DNA from: Meghimatium bilineatum
Lineage: Eukaryota; Mollusca; Gastropoda; Stylommatophora; Philomycidae
Length of the DNA stretch: 64,000 nucleotides
NCBI GenBank assembly: GCA_034231615.1
Contig: CM067317.1
Location: 43,312,531-43,376,530 of the forward strand
Direction: 5' to 3'
Of the stretch, positions 10,921 through 21,555 are shown piece after piece (the stretch's first letter is position 1; the number at the start of each line of letters is the position of its first letter). The notes beneath the pieces are model-generated. The model was not told where the DNA came from, searched no databases, and saw only the letters and a program-made list of their open reading frames with translations. Both the position numbers and the translations under genes were made by a program.

Positions 10921-11742
10921 AGGAGTGGTGGGGGAGATTGAACACACCAATCTCCTGGTGGGGGAGATTGAACATGCCAACCTCCTGGTGGGGAAGATTG
11001 AACATGCCAACCTCCTGGTGGGGGAGATTGAACACACCAATCTCCTGGTGGGGGGAGATTGAACATGCCAATCTCCTGGTGGGGGAGATTGAACACACCA
11101 TCCTCCTGGTGGGGGAAATTGAACACACCATCCTCCTGGTGGGGGAGATTGAACACACCATCCTCCTGGTGGGGGAAATTGAACACACCAACCTCCTGGT
11201 GGGGGAGATTGAACACACCATCGACCTGGTAGGGGAGATTGAACATGCCAACCTCCTGGTGGGGGGAGATTGAACACGCCAACCTCCTGGTGGGGAAGAT
11301 TGAACATGCCAACCTCCTGGTGGGGGAGATTGAACACACCATCCTCCTGGTAGGGGAGATTGAATACACCAACGTCCTGGTGGGGGAGATTGAACATGCC
11401 AACCTCCTTGTCAGGGGAGATTAAACATGCCAATCTCCTGGTGGGGGAGATTGAACACACCATCCTCCTGGTGGGGGAAATTGAACACACCATCCTCCTG
11501 GTGGGGGAGATTGAACACACCATCCTCCTGGTGGGGGAAATTGAACACACCAACCTCCTGGTGGGGGAGATTGAACACACCATCCTCCTGGTAGGGGAGA
11601 TTGAACACACCAACGTCCTGGTGGGGGAGATTGAACACACCATCCTCCTGGTGGGGGAAATTGAACACACCATCCTCCTGGTGGGGGAAATTGAACACAC
11701 CAACCTCCTGGTGAGGGAAATTGAACACACCAACCTCCTTAT
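10921..11742. repeat. 30-bp minisatellite
   Basis: About 27 units of 30 bases (ggtgggggagattgaacaca followed by ccaacctcct), with variants atg/aca and atc/acc at fixed positions and length changes in the G run at several units. G-run slippage shifts frame, which is why several overlapping repetitive frames of 111-271 codons appear on both strands. One strand is G-rich. Confidence 0.95.
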
Positions 11743-12107
11743 CTAGTACTTGACCGTGGATTTCTTGACAGACCACTACATGCCTTCTAAAAGAATGATT
11801 GAGGCCTTACATTCGTTACTTTTCTAGATTATTCCCATGGTTTCCGTTGGTCAATATTTCTATAGTTGAATTCACATGCTAAAATTATCCAAGGCTAATC
11901 CAAGCATATAAATAGTAACCATTATAAAACGTGACACTAATAAAAAACGTGCTGAATGAAGGACTGTTTACGTTTAGCAGTTAGATCTTCTATTATCTTC
12001 TTACCCTGACGGCTTGGCAGTTCTGATAGTGAAAACATTGTGTTTTTTTTGGTAACCTTTGAGAAAAAACTGGGTAAACATAATCCATTAAATCTTTCAC
12101 GACAATC
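11743..12107. other. Unassigned spacer
   Basis: AT-rich, no long frames or matches within the window. Confidence 0.5.
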
Positions 12108-12227
12108 AATCATGTGTGAAACGTTGGGACTATGTGTAATCATGTGTGAAAGGTAGGGACTATGTGTAATCATGTGTGAAACGTTGGGACTATGTGTAAT
12201 CATGTGTGAAACGTTGGGACTATGTGT
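12108..12227. repeat. 30-bp minisatellite, four units
   Basis: Four tandem copies of a unit beginning aatcatgtgtgaaacgttgg and ending gactatgtgt; the second differs by two bases (aggta for cgttg region). Confidence 0.9.
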
Positions 12228-12339
12228 CTCGGCAAACTAATGAATTTGATTGTCTCATAGTCCATTTGAAATTTCACACTAAAATTCTTTCACCACGCCC
12301 CCCCCCTCCCCAAACATTTATGCCCAATAATTTTATTTC

Positions 12340-12575
12340 GGCTATGGCACTTAGGGTACTTAACCACCAATCTCTTGAATGGATACCTACAGGCAAAAGA
12401 GCAAGGGGTAGACCAAAAGAAACACTCAGAAGAACAATACTTAGAGAAAGTAAAACAAACAATATTCATACTATTCAAGAACTGCACATAATAACTTTGA
12501 ACAGACAGAATTGGAGAGATCTGACCTCTGCCCTATGCGCTGACTTCAGCGCTAAAGGAAATTGATGATGTGATG
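12340..12575 (+). mobile_element. RTE-D 3' end
   Basis: The frame ending at 12565 reads LEWIPTGKRARGRPKETLRR and then NIHTIQELH and FSAKGN, the C-terminus of an RTE-like LINE. Two other copies end the same way (20018 minus, 60944 plus). All stop near the phrase ending in Ser-Ala-Lys-Gly, followed by a short ATGA-type tail. Truncated at its 5' end here. Confidence 0.8.
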
Positions 12576-12819
12576 ACTTAGGGTACTACTTTTCTGCGGA
12601 TTCGTCCTAACGTCGACATAGTCTAGATCTGACACTTTCGTGGCAGATCTGCACTTTCGTGGCATAATCTGGACATAAGAATAGAAGGCAAGATCTCAGA
12701 GTGTGGTAGACAATTCCAGGCATGCATGGAACTCAGTAATCACAGTCGGGCACACCGTAAACATCATCATCTCAGTTGAGCTGAATGGTTATCGTCTACT
12801 TCGAGGGACGAACAACATC

Positions 12820-12955
12820 TTTCAGGGTCGTAGGTGTGGCACACTGGATGCATCATCATAAAAAGCTCTCCAAACAATTCTATCCTAAGGCATTCGGAAG
12901 AGTGTAAAAACTACGCCCAAACCGTTCCTTGATGTTATAAATACAGGATTATCAC
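12820..12955 (-). mobile_element. RTE-H 3' end fragment
   Basis: Resembles 37505-37615 (gggtcgtagg and, further on, ccgttccttgatgtt), which encodes the last part of RTE-H on the minus strand. No open frame. Low-complexity atcatcat follows the putative terminus. Confidence 0.5.
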
Positions 12956-13679
12956 CTCTCCTCTGCTCATCCCCCCCCCCTCTGTTCTTTTCAAAATAAT
13001 GTTAGAAATTGAGTCTTGCTTTGTTACACGTCTCGTTACACGTCTCGTTACACGTCTCGTTATCTAAATATGAAAGTCCCACTGAAGACGGAACATGTCA
13101 GCCTAGACAGGAAGGTATACCTGGTAAGGGAAGTGGGGCATGTACGTACTATACAAATGGTGACTATACTCGGATTCGTTACACGATATTGGACTGTCTT
13201 TATGGTTCATCGACATACATCATGAGATCAAGACCCCCCCCCCCTCCAGTCTCGAATGGGTCCACCGAAAACTACCGCTAATGACTCTGTGTATCAGGTA
13301 CCCGGGATTAAACAGAGTAGAGAAACCAGCCACACAAATCAAGTAAATAAAATGTATGCAGTGAAACAGTGAGTGTGTAGTTAAGAGAAACGTTTGAGCT
13401 ACAGAACTTCATCGAAAGAGACAAAAAATAATGGCATGTGCATCCAGGAGAATCGTTTTGTCTCTGAATGATTCTCTATTAGAGGTTTAAATGCTTCAGA
13501 CAAGACATACTAGGAAACAGAGGAGGAAGCATCACTATGGTACTGAACAGCATACACGGTGCATATAGAGAGAAACTGCACGGACCTCATATGACTCTGA
13601 ACATCTCACCATAAAACTGCACACAACTCCAGAGCCTCTGTTAGTGACAAATGTCTACTACCCAAACAACAATAAACTA
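12956..13679. other. Mostly unassigned; small 12-bp repeat and C-runs
   Basis: Units ttacacgtctcg repeat three to four times at 13022-13062. C-runs lie at 12970-12980 and 13232-13243. The two overlapping frames at 13009-13281 owe their length to the repeat and I do not recognise them. Confidence 0.5.
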
Positions 13680-13892
13680 CACCTCAGGACAATACCCCTC
13701 TCAACATCAAACCATACCTCAGGACAATACCCCTCTCAACATCAAACCATACCTCAGGACAATACCCCTCTCAACATCAAACCATAACTCAGGACAATAC
13801 CCCTCTCAACATCAAACCATACCTCAGGACAATACCCCTCTCAACATCAAACCATACCTCAGGACAATACCCCTCTCAACATCAAACCATAT
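13680..13892. repeat. 35-bp minisatellite
   Basis: Six units of 35 bases (accatacctcaggacaatac followed by ccctctcaacatcaa), nearly identical, with one acc/aac variant. Confidence 0.95.
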
Positions 13893-14384
13893 TATATTGG
13901 AAGATTTCAAGTCATTCTCTGGACTGGTGGTACCTAACTATAGACTATGGCAACTTTACCAGAGAGAAGAAATAGAAACTGGATGATAGAAAATAGACTA
14001 ATTCTTATATTTAACATCTATCAGAGCCAACCTGTTACTCAAGATGATGGAAATCTCAGAGCACCCCAGATCTTGCTATTGCAACAGCAAATATCTAGAT
14101 AGAACTACAAAAGAGAGGGGGAAGGGTGGATGTGGACAAAAGTAATGTCAACAAATATTTCTTTATATATCAATTAAATTGTTTAAATAAATATTTTGTA
14201 TTCTCTCTCGATAAATCTAAAAACATCATGCAGTTTTTTTGGGTACTTTTTCGAGAACAAGTTTTTTTTTAGTTCAGGTGGGGATTGTTTTTGGCATAAT
14301 TCATCAGTAGGGGGGGGTGGAGGAGGTATTCCTCAATTTTTAACAGGTTATTAACATGGGTGAGTTGGTAAAAAATTTGAAGTT
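13893..14384. other. Unassigned spacer
   Basis: AT-rich, with a G-run at 14311-14319. Nothing recognisable. Confidence 0.5.
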
Positions 14385-15290
14385 ATTTATGTGCATTAAG
14401 ACATAAAGTTATTTATGGGCAGTCATCAAGACAAAGTTATTTATTGACAGCCATCAAGATCTAAAGTTATTATGGGCAGTCATCAAGACAAAGTTATTTA
14501 TTGACAGCCATCAAGACATAAAGTGTGACATAAAGTTATTATGGGCAGCCATCAAGAGATAAAGTTAATTATAAAAAACCATCAAGACATAAAGTTATTT
14601 ATGGACAGCCATCAAGAGATAAAGTTATTTATGAGCAGCCATCAAGAGATAAAGTTATTTATGAGCAGCGATCAAGACATAAAGTTATTTATGAACAGCC
14701 ATCAAGAGATAAAGTTATTTATGAGCAGCCATCAAGAGATAAAGTTATTTATACACAGCCATCAAGAGATACAGTTTTTTATGAACAGCTATAAAAAAAT
14801 AAAGTTATTTATGAACAGCCATCAAGAGATAAAGTTATTTATGAACAGCCATCAAGACATAAAGTTATTTATGAGCAACCATCAAGACATAAAGTTATTT
14901 ATGAACAGCCATCAAAAGATAAAGTTATTTATGAGCAGCGATCAAGAGATAAAGTTATTTATGAGCAGCGATCAAGACATAAAGTTATTTATGAGCAGCC
15001 ATCAAGAGATAAAGTTATTTATACACAGCCATCAAGAGATACAGTTTTTTATGAACAGCTATAAAAAAATAAAGTTATTTATGAACAGCCATCAAGAGAT
15101 AAAGTTATTTATGAACAGCCATCAAGACATAAAGTTATTTATGAGCAACCATCAAGACATAAAGTTATTTATGAACAGCCATCAAAAGATAAAGTTATTT
15201 ATGATCAGCCATCAAGAGATAAAGTTATTTATGAGCAGCCATCAAGAGATAAAGTTATTTATGAGCAGCGATCAAGACATAAAGTATGAC
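14385..15290. repeat. 30-bp minisatellite with a 270-bp higher-order repeat
   Basis: Units of 30 bases (ataaagttatttatgagcag then ccatcaagag). The left part (14385-14540) is irregular. From about 14711 to 15202 a block of nine units is present twice with the same variants in the same order: the marked variants acagttttttatgaacagct and the following ataaaaaaat recur at 14771 and 15041, exactly 270 bases apart. The 256-codon frame 14541-15311 results from the 30-base period. Confidence 0.95.
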
Positions 15291-15380
15291 CAGCAGAATC
15301 ACTACCAATAACAAGTGTGTGTTATACTATTAGTGAAAGACTGACCGGATTTTGATTTCCTGTTTAGAACTCAACAAGTT

Positions 15381-15402
15381 TTCAATCAATCAATCAATCA
15401 AT
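15381..15402. repeat. (AATC)n microsatellite
   Basis: Five tandem caat/tcaa units between the 30-bp array and the RTE-F tail. Confidence 0.85.
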
Positions 15403-15419
15403 CGTGTCATGCCGAGTGA

Positions 15420-15860
15420 AGTATGCGATCCTGCTTCTCCATAACTATCTGCTTTTTGTGTTGGTAACAAGTTCAGTTTGTGACTTCTTTTTTGTGTCAC
15501 AGTGACAACCAATCCAGAATCTCTCTGTTATGTTCATCAGTCTCGTCTCCCCCTGATCTTTCCGGTGGTTACTAAATGTTCAAGTTTTACTTTCCTCATC
15601 ACATGACCTAACAATTTGCATCGTCTTCTTCTAATTTTTGCTTCAATTTGTCGTTTTACTCCAGCATCGATATTTTCTACATTATTTTTCTTTGCTGTTC
15701 ATGCCATTTTCATAATTCGTCTTAAAAATCGCATCTCAGTTGCCTCTAGCTTATCTTGAGCACTTTTGTTTCCTGTCCATGCTTCTCTTCCATAAATAAG
15801 GATTTGCTCAATATAACATCCTATCACTTGAACTCGCGTAAAGAAGTTTTAGTAGATCTT
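15420..15860 (-). mobile_element. RTE-F fragment (relative of RTE-B)
   Basis: The minus strand reads an RTE post-RT and C-terminal region: LIYGREAWTGN, KLEATEMRFLRRIMKMA, then RCKLLGHVMRKVKLEHLVTT. It contains stops and ends inside the C-terminal domain. The same subfamily is seen on the plus strand at 58089-58475. Confidence 0.75.
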
Positions 15861-16006
15861 AACATGAGCATTTCGAATGGCTCTAAGAATGTCGAGACAT
15901 CATTCTATCTTGCCTTTACTTTGTGCCTGAAACAATCTTGTAGATGTCTCTTGCGCTTTTCCACTTAATCGTTGTATAAAACGTTTGCCTGCGCTTACTC
16001 ATCAGT

Positions 16007-16172
16007 TTCGATCCTTGAGGCGATTATATAGGGATTTGATGTCTGTCTCAGTGTAGTTAGTGTTAGACTCACTATGACGAACTTCATCAGTAGGTTCAAT
16101 CCTTGAGTCGATTATATAGGGATGTGATGTATGTCTCAGTGTAGTTAGTGTTAGACTCACTATGACGAACTT
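16007..16172. repeat. 88-bp direct duplication
   Basis: Two tandem copies starting ttcgatccttgag (16007) and ttcaatccttgag (16095), each containing gtgtagttagtgttagactc. They differ at a handful of sites. The 28-bp array begins immediately after. Confidence 0.9.
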
Positions 16173-16650
16173 CAGCAACCATCAATATCTTGCCCTACTG
16201 CAGCAGCCTTCAATAGTTTGCCCTACTGCATCATCCATCAATAGCTTGCCCTACTGCAGCAGCCTTCAATAGTTTGCCCTACTGCATCATCCATCAATAG
16301 CTTGCCCTACTGCAGCAGCCTTCAATAGTTTGCCCTACTGCATCATCCATCAATAGCTTGCCCTACTGCAGCAGCCTTCAATAGTTTGCTCTACTGCATC
16401 ATCCATCAATAGCTTGCCCTACTGCAGCAGCCTTCAATAGTTTGCCCTACTGCATCATCCATCAATAGATTGCCCTACTTCAGCAGCCTTCAATAGTTTG
16501 CCCTACTGCAGCAGCCTTCAATAGTTTGCCCTACTGCAGCATCCTTCAGTAGCTTGCCCTACTGCAGCATCCTTCAGTAGCTTGCCCTACTACAGCAGCC
16601 TTCAGTAGTTTGCCCTACTGCAGCAGCCTTCAGTAGTTTGCCCTACTGTA
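16173..16650. repeat. 28-bp minisatellite arranged as dimers
   Basis: About 17 units of 28 bases (cagcagccttcaatagtttg then ccctactg). In the left half two variants alternate strictly: cagcagcc-ttcaatag-ttt and catcatcc-atcaatag-ctt. This gives a 56-base dimer; the right half is monomeric. Confidence 0.95.
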
Positions 16651-17267
16651 TTGCCATCTAATTATCTTTAAAAAATTGTATTGAATTTGTTCAATTACAT
16701 TTATGGCATAAATTATGTCAACTTTTAGACGGAAGTGTGCTCTATAGAAGTTAGGCAGTTGTTGACAAGGGGTGGGGAGAGGGGGTGGGGGTGTTGGCAA
16801 AAGTTGACGTCACCAAAAGTTTTTGGGTTCTTGTTCGCAATTAGTGCCTACTACGTATTTTATGGTTAATTAATATAAATATTCTATCAATAATTAATCA
16901 ATAATTAATTTAAATATTCATTTTTGAGGGTTAGTGTTAGGATTACTTATGTTTTACAGAACTAATCCTAACTATAACCCTAATGTATTTATATTTAAAT
17001 TAATTAATGACAAACATAAACTGATATAGCAAAGGGAAATAATCAAATATGTAGACATCAATTCCATACCAGTTCCACATTTTTAATATGCCAATTGTAT
17101 TTTTTGAATGTGAATTTTTGTGTCGAAAATAAGTGTCTGGCTTCTTGGACAATTTGTTGACAGGTGGGGAGGGAGTCTAACTTTGATCACAGAAAAATAA
17201 TTGTTGACACAATTTATGGACAGCTCGTTTTGTGATCACCCCAATCATGTAAATAACACGATTATTC
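16651..17267. other. AT-rich stretch with a palindromic core
   Basis: At 16927-16980 a near-palindrome pairs agggttagtgttaggatta with a later taatcctaactataaccct (17 of 19 pairs), around a loop of about 17 bases, flanked on both sides by ttaattaat-type sequence. A similar core occurs at 20858-20889. It may be a small foldback or MITE-like element. No coding sequence. Confidence 0.55.
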
Positions 17268-17415
17268 TTAATTCTCAAACTCCCGCTGGATCTCGTAGCA
17301 GGACAATGTTCCTACTAGATTTTTAACAAGATGCAGTATAGAAAACGGAAATGAGTTATATCGCTGTTGTATTTGTGCAAATGTCCCAAAACATCAGTCT
17401 TCGGCGTTAACAAGA
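17268..17415 (-). mobile_element. SINE-B copy (decayed)
   Basis: Reverse complement resembles SINE-B at 57913-58076: the 3' block ttgagaattaagaat, the internal cctgctacgag region and the 5' start cgccgaagactg. The tail is degenerate and no target duplication is visible. Confidence 0.65.
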
Positions 17416-18347
17416 ATATAAAAACATTATTCAGGATTATTTCGAGAATGAAGTGGGTGTTTTACTTTCATCATTTATAAGATTTGGAATATTATCATAA
17501 ATGAAAATTGTTACATTCAACAGCAACATACTTTTTACGCACATTTTGTAACGCTAGAAACGTGAAGCAAATGAACACACAGGAAACAATCTTGTACCAT
17601 ATTTGACAATGTTTTATTGAATATTCCCGGACTCTGTGTAATATATGAAATCATCTCTGTACAACGTCTCCTTGAAGCTGGGATACATTAAGGTAATTAT
17701 GCTTAAGATTATTCTACTTTTTAATCTTATAATTATCATGGTTTATATCTTCAATGTTCGTACTTAATTATTGTTCCCGTCTTTGTGATAATGATCATCA
17801 TTAGAGGTCCTCCTTCAATTTTACATCAATACTTCTTTGTAAATTATTTTACACCCCGCTCGCCCCACCGTGTCAAGAGTTCACTTAATTCAACTGCTTA
17901 ATTATGACAAAAGTTTGTGTAGCTATCCACCTCCTAAGGATCTGTTCTTACATTATGTCAACATTATTTCACCCCCTCCCCCACTTATCAAGAATCTAAA
18001 GATCCACCTGCTTAATTATGACAAAAAAAAGGGACTTCCGTCACTTCTTATTTTTTTTAAACAGAAAAAGTAGAAAAAAACTACATAGTTTGTTTCACAA
18101 TTGGAAAATGAATGTTTAAAAATCAAGTTTTGTAAATTGCTGTAAATATATCAGGTGCCTTATTCGTTCCAGAACGTTGACTTCTTTATGAATGTTCTAA
18201 ATTCTCCATTATTCTTGTCGAGTTGACCTGTCACAGCCTGGGGGGCATTTTTTAAACACCATATTGGTGGTGTATATAAAAACAATATTGTGACGTCAAC
18301 CATTGGCAGCAACTGTCAAGTTTTTTTCTGAAAATTATTTGACCCTT
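17416..18347. other. Unassigned AT-rich stretch
   Basis: One diverged duplication: tgcttaattatgacaaaa occurs at about 17896 and 18008 within segments that share roughly 55 bases. No genes recognised. Confidence 0.5.
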
Positions 18348-18416
18348 ACAAGTAAATATTGCTCCCTAGGACACCTAAAACATTTTTAGGTGTCCGAGGG
18401 AGGAATATTTACTTGT
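18348..18416. repeat. Near-perfect 33-bp hairpin
   Basis: Arm 18348-18380 (begins acaagtaaatatt, ends acacctaaaa) and arm 18384-18416 are reverse complements at 31 of 33 positions, with a 3-base loop (cat). The downstream degenerate repeat carries similar acaagtaaat phrases at 18738 and 18833-18842, so the hairpin may be an inverted pair of that repeat's units. Confidence 0.9.
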
Positions 18417-18598
18417 TATTTACATAGAGATATATTAGAGATGGAAATATATTTATCTCTACGATCAGTTACAGATATACTCGTATATTTCTCTATAAGA
18501 TCCCATAAACATATATATTTCTCTCGACAACCCATTAAAGAAGTATATTTCACTGTATGGCACCTTACATATGTATATTTCTTACTATGATGTCTCTT

Positions 18599-18635
<37 letters not shown>

Positions 18636-18920
18636 TTGCAGAACCCCCAACAGGTATACATTTCTCTCTAAGACCCCATATTTATAGTTCTTTATAAAAC
18701 ACCATATAAATATGTAAAAATCTATCTCTATGACCCTTACAAGTAAATGTTTCTTCTGCAGACCAGTTAGAATTATATATTTCTTCATCCAAACACTAAC
18801 AAATATATGCCTATATTCCATTCTACGATCCTTTACAAGTATATACTTCTCTTCACGACCCCTTATATATATATATATTTCTCCGATCCTTTACAAGTAT
18901 ACGTTTCCTCCGCAAACCCA
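18417..18920. repeat. Degenerate 45-60 bp repeat with (TA)n
   Basis: Loosely repeated phrases of the type gatccctta-caagtatat-atttctctacg, with variable spacing, around a pure (TA)n tract at 18608-18635 and a shorter one near 18865. Short frames of 66-78 codons here are low-complexity. Confidence 0.7.
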
Positions 18921-19960
18921 CCCACATACGTGTGAGAAAGTGTGAAAGCACTATTCTCATTCCCTCATTCTGCACACGTTCTAAACGCTCCTATTGCAAA
19001 CGTGAGAGCGTGAGGATTTCTAATTCATAGTCGACCACAGACATGACCAGCTGATGAAGAAGGATGATCAATAGTCACTACCAAAGTATCGCACCAATCA
19101 TATTTTTAAGTGTTGCAATCCTTCCCTTCTTCCATTTTTAATACAAGAAAAGGACTAAAAGCCACCAAAGGACATAATAATTTGTATACATTTTTTTTTA
19201 AAACGACCATTTTCAGAATTATTACACCAAAAACTGATTACAAAAATCACTAAAGTTAGATCGAAACGCAGTACTGCCATTGTAATCTTCAAAGTCATCT
19301 CTTGTAATCACAACGAAATTGTGGGCTCTTCACAACGTTCTATCGTATAACTCATTAATTTCGAAGAATTGGCAAAGATGGTGCTCACTGTTTCACACTA
19401 GAAATATTGCCATTTTTTTGGCCATCAAGCTGGTACTTAAAATGGTGAGAAGATTACTTTTTACGCTTGGTTAAGTGAGCACAATGTGAACATCAATAAA
19501 AACGTATTTGAATTGAAATACACAAACAAATATTTTATCTGAGAGTTAATTAATATTTTGAAATTAGAAACATTTTTGCTTGTAAACTGCTAGAAGAGAT
19601 CATTGTTTTTTTTGTTTGTTTGCTCCTGGTTTTTGTTTGTTTGTTTCTTTGCTCTAGCGATGAGACCTGGTTTCCATGACCAAATTTTGTTTAGGGGTGG
19701 GAGTATTTTTGAGAGGGTTCTTTCGCATCCTGACGAATTCAATCTTTGTAAGATATGCCATGCTTTCACATCAGACATTTTTGTACTAAAACACATTTAG
19801 AAATAAAGTGAACCCTCAGTTTTCGTTGACATAGGTTATGGTCTTTTTCGATTTTCGTCTCTTTTGTGTGAGAAAAATTTGTCTCGAGAAAGATTTCGTC
19901 GGTTACTTCAGATTTTGAGCATTTTCTAGTACCAAAAGACCCATAACGGAAGTGATTACA
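18921..19960. other. Unassigned sequence
   Basis: No recognisable coding or repeat content. T-rich with tttgttt tracts at 19603-19650. Frames of 65-68 codons here have no features I recognise. Confidence 0.45.
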
Positions 19961-20390
19961 GATTTCATTCATTCATTCATTTTCTTTTTGCGCTGAAGTT
20001 AGCGCATAGGGCAGAGGTCAGATCTCTCTATTTCTGTCCGAAGCTATTCTGTGCAGTTCTTGAATAGTATGGATATTGATTGTTTTACTTTTTCTCTGTA
20101 TTGTTCTTCTGAGTGTTTCTTTTGGTCTACCCCTGGCTCTTTTGGCTGTAGGTATCCATTCAAGAGATTGATGGTGTATTCTGTCGATGTCTGCGGGTAG
20201 AACATGACCGATGTAGGACCAACGGCGTTTTCTGATAACTTCTGTGATGAAATTTTGTGGCGTCTCTTCTCTGATTTTATCATTCGATTTTAATTTACTG
20301 AATGGATCACACTTAGCGCCTTTATATTTAAGAACCTTACGGAAGGCGATCCCCTTTCCAAATAATAAAATTCCCCCCTTTTCGCTGTCT
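19961..20390 (-). mobile_element. RTE-D 3' end
   Basis: The minus-strand frame 20395-20018 reads FITEVIRKRRWSYIGHVL, then LEWIPTAKRARGRPKETLRR and NIHTIQELHRIA. It ends next to a (CATT)n tract at 19969-19983, the reverse complement of the family's (ATGA)n tail. The copy at 60633-60944 is about 85% similar by eye. Confidence 0.85.
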
Positions 20391-20905
20391 TCCATATGTC
20401 AATATGAGTCGCCGTAAAAGTAAATGCAATGTTAACTATTTATTCTTTACTTTAGTCTTTTATATTCATTTTCTATTAATTTCTTACTGTTTTTAATATT
20501 AAACATTATATTTATTCTCTATAAAATGTGTTTTTTGTATGTATTTTGGAGTGTCTAAAACGAATTAATTGGACTTACATTGATTAATATGTAAATAATT
20601 TCCCCAGTTTACGTCTGCGTCGGATTTCGCCGATTATTCTCGCACGGATTATTTACGAAAACCGAGGTTTCACTGTACAAGGCAGGCCTAACTAGGTCGT
20701 CGTAGTATGGGGCGGTTCTCAGCACTTATTGCAGGGATCTCCCGTACAGTAATAAATTCGGTTCTTGTTTGGAGCCCATGTCCACCTATGAGATTATTTC
20801 CCTTGGCTATGTTTATCAGTTTATGTTTATCATTTATTAATTTAAATTAAAAATTTTTAGGGTTAGTTATGTTTTACATAACTAGCCCTAACCCCTAACA
20901 CTTCT
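20391..20905. other. AT-rich spacer with a short palindrome
   Basis: At 20858-20889 the arms agggttagttatgt and acataactagccct pair at 13 of 14 positions. Flanks are AT-rich (tttattaatttaaatt). Core and flanks resemble 16860-17010. Confidence 0.55.
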
Positions 20906-21303
20906 TTTTTTTTTCGCCTGGAACATGCCTATATCTGAAGTTGTGTTTCTATATACGATCTACTCAGTTCTGTAACTTGTACAGAGGTATGTAGAGTTTT
21001 TCTTCCATTGATGTTGTTTCTCTGAGCCAATGTATTTGATTCAGCATTTCATATTCTTGGCATTCTTGAAGAATATATTCTGTTGTCTGTGGGACCTTTC
21101 CACATGTACACATGGCCGTATATCCAATCTTGAACTTTGAATAAACAGGTCTGCCGAGTCGGTTGTGTCCTGTTCTGAGGCGCAGAATGATAACTTGGTC
21201 TGGTCTGTTTATAATTTGGTAGTCATCCTGAGTTGGGGTTAACTTTCTAATTGCCGTGATCATCTGTTTTCTTGATGGTACTTTATTTGCATATCTGGTT
21301 GAT
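20906..21303 (-). mobile_element. LINE-I2 3' end (after RNase H)
   Basis: The minus-strand frame 21263-20964 matches the last part of LINE-I2 (copy at 49690-50100): VIILRLRTGHNRLG, FKIGYTAMCTCG, then YILQECQEYE and LYKLQN. The cysteine pair in CTCG is conserved across all three copies in the window. The element ends in an A-rich tail (read as a T-run at 20906-20916). Similarity stops abruptly at about 21303. Confidence 0.85.
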
Positions 21304-21555
21304 CATCATCAGTTCCCTCTAGACGATATGCTTTCTCGTGTCCGTGTAATCCACAATGTGATGGATTTTAGTTCTGAAAAATTGGCGCTGTACAGTGTTT
21401 TGCTTCATGAGGTTCATTCTGGCAAGAAAAACTACAATGTTACCAAGTTTTTATACAATTCAGATTATCACACTGTAATTGCAAATTAACCTAATTAAAT
21501 TTAATTTTAAAAAATCAGATAAATAAGGAATGTCGGGTTTTCATTTGATTAAATT
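21304..21555. other. Unassigned; 77-codon frame
   Basis: The plus-strand frame 21256-21489 starts in LINE-I2 and continues through sequence I do not recognise. No further evidence of coding. Confidence 0.35.

Noticed and set aside
10921-11742. Possible CRISPR array
   Set aside because: Units are directly adjacent with no unique spacers, and the context is eukaryotic. The same applies to the other short-unit arrays.
14541-15311. 256-codon frame with a 10-residue repeat
   Set aside because: Produced by a 30-bp tandem repeat; composition and period follow the DNA unit, with no signal, domain or flanking gene structure.
16927-16980. Interstitial telomere repeat (ggttag/taaccc phrases)
   Set aside because: Only one or two near-hexamers in each arm with irregular spacing; better explained as a palindrome.
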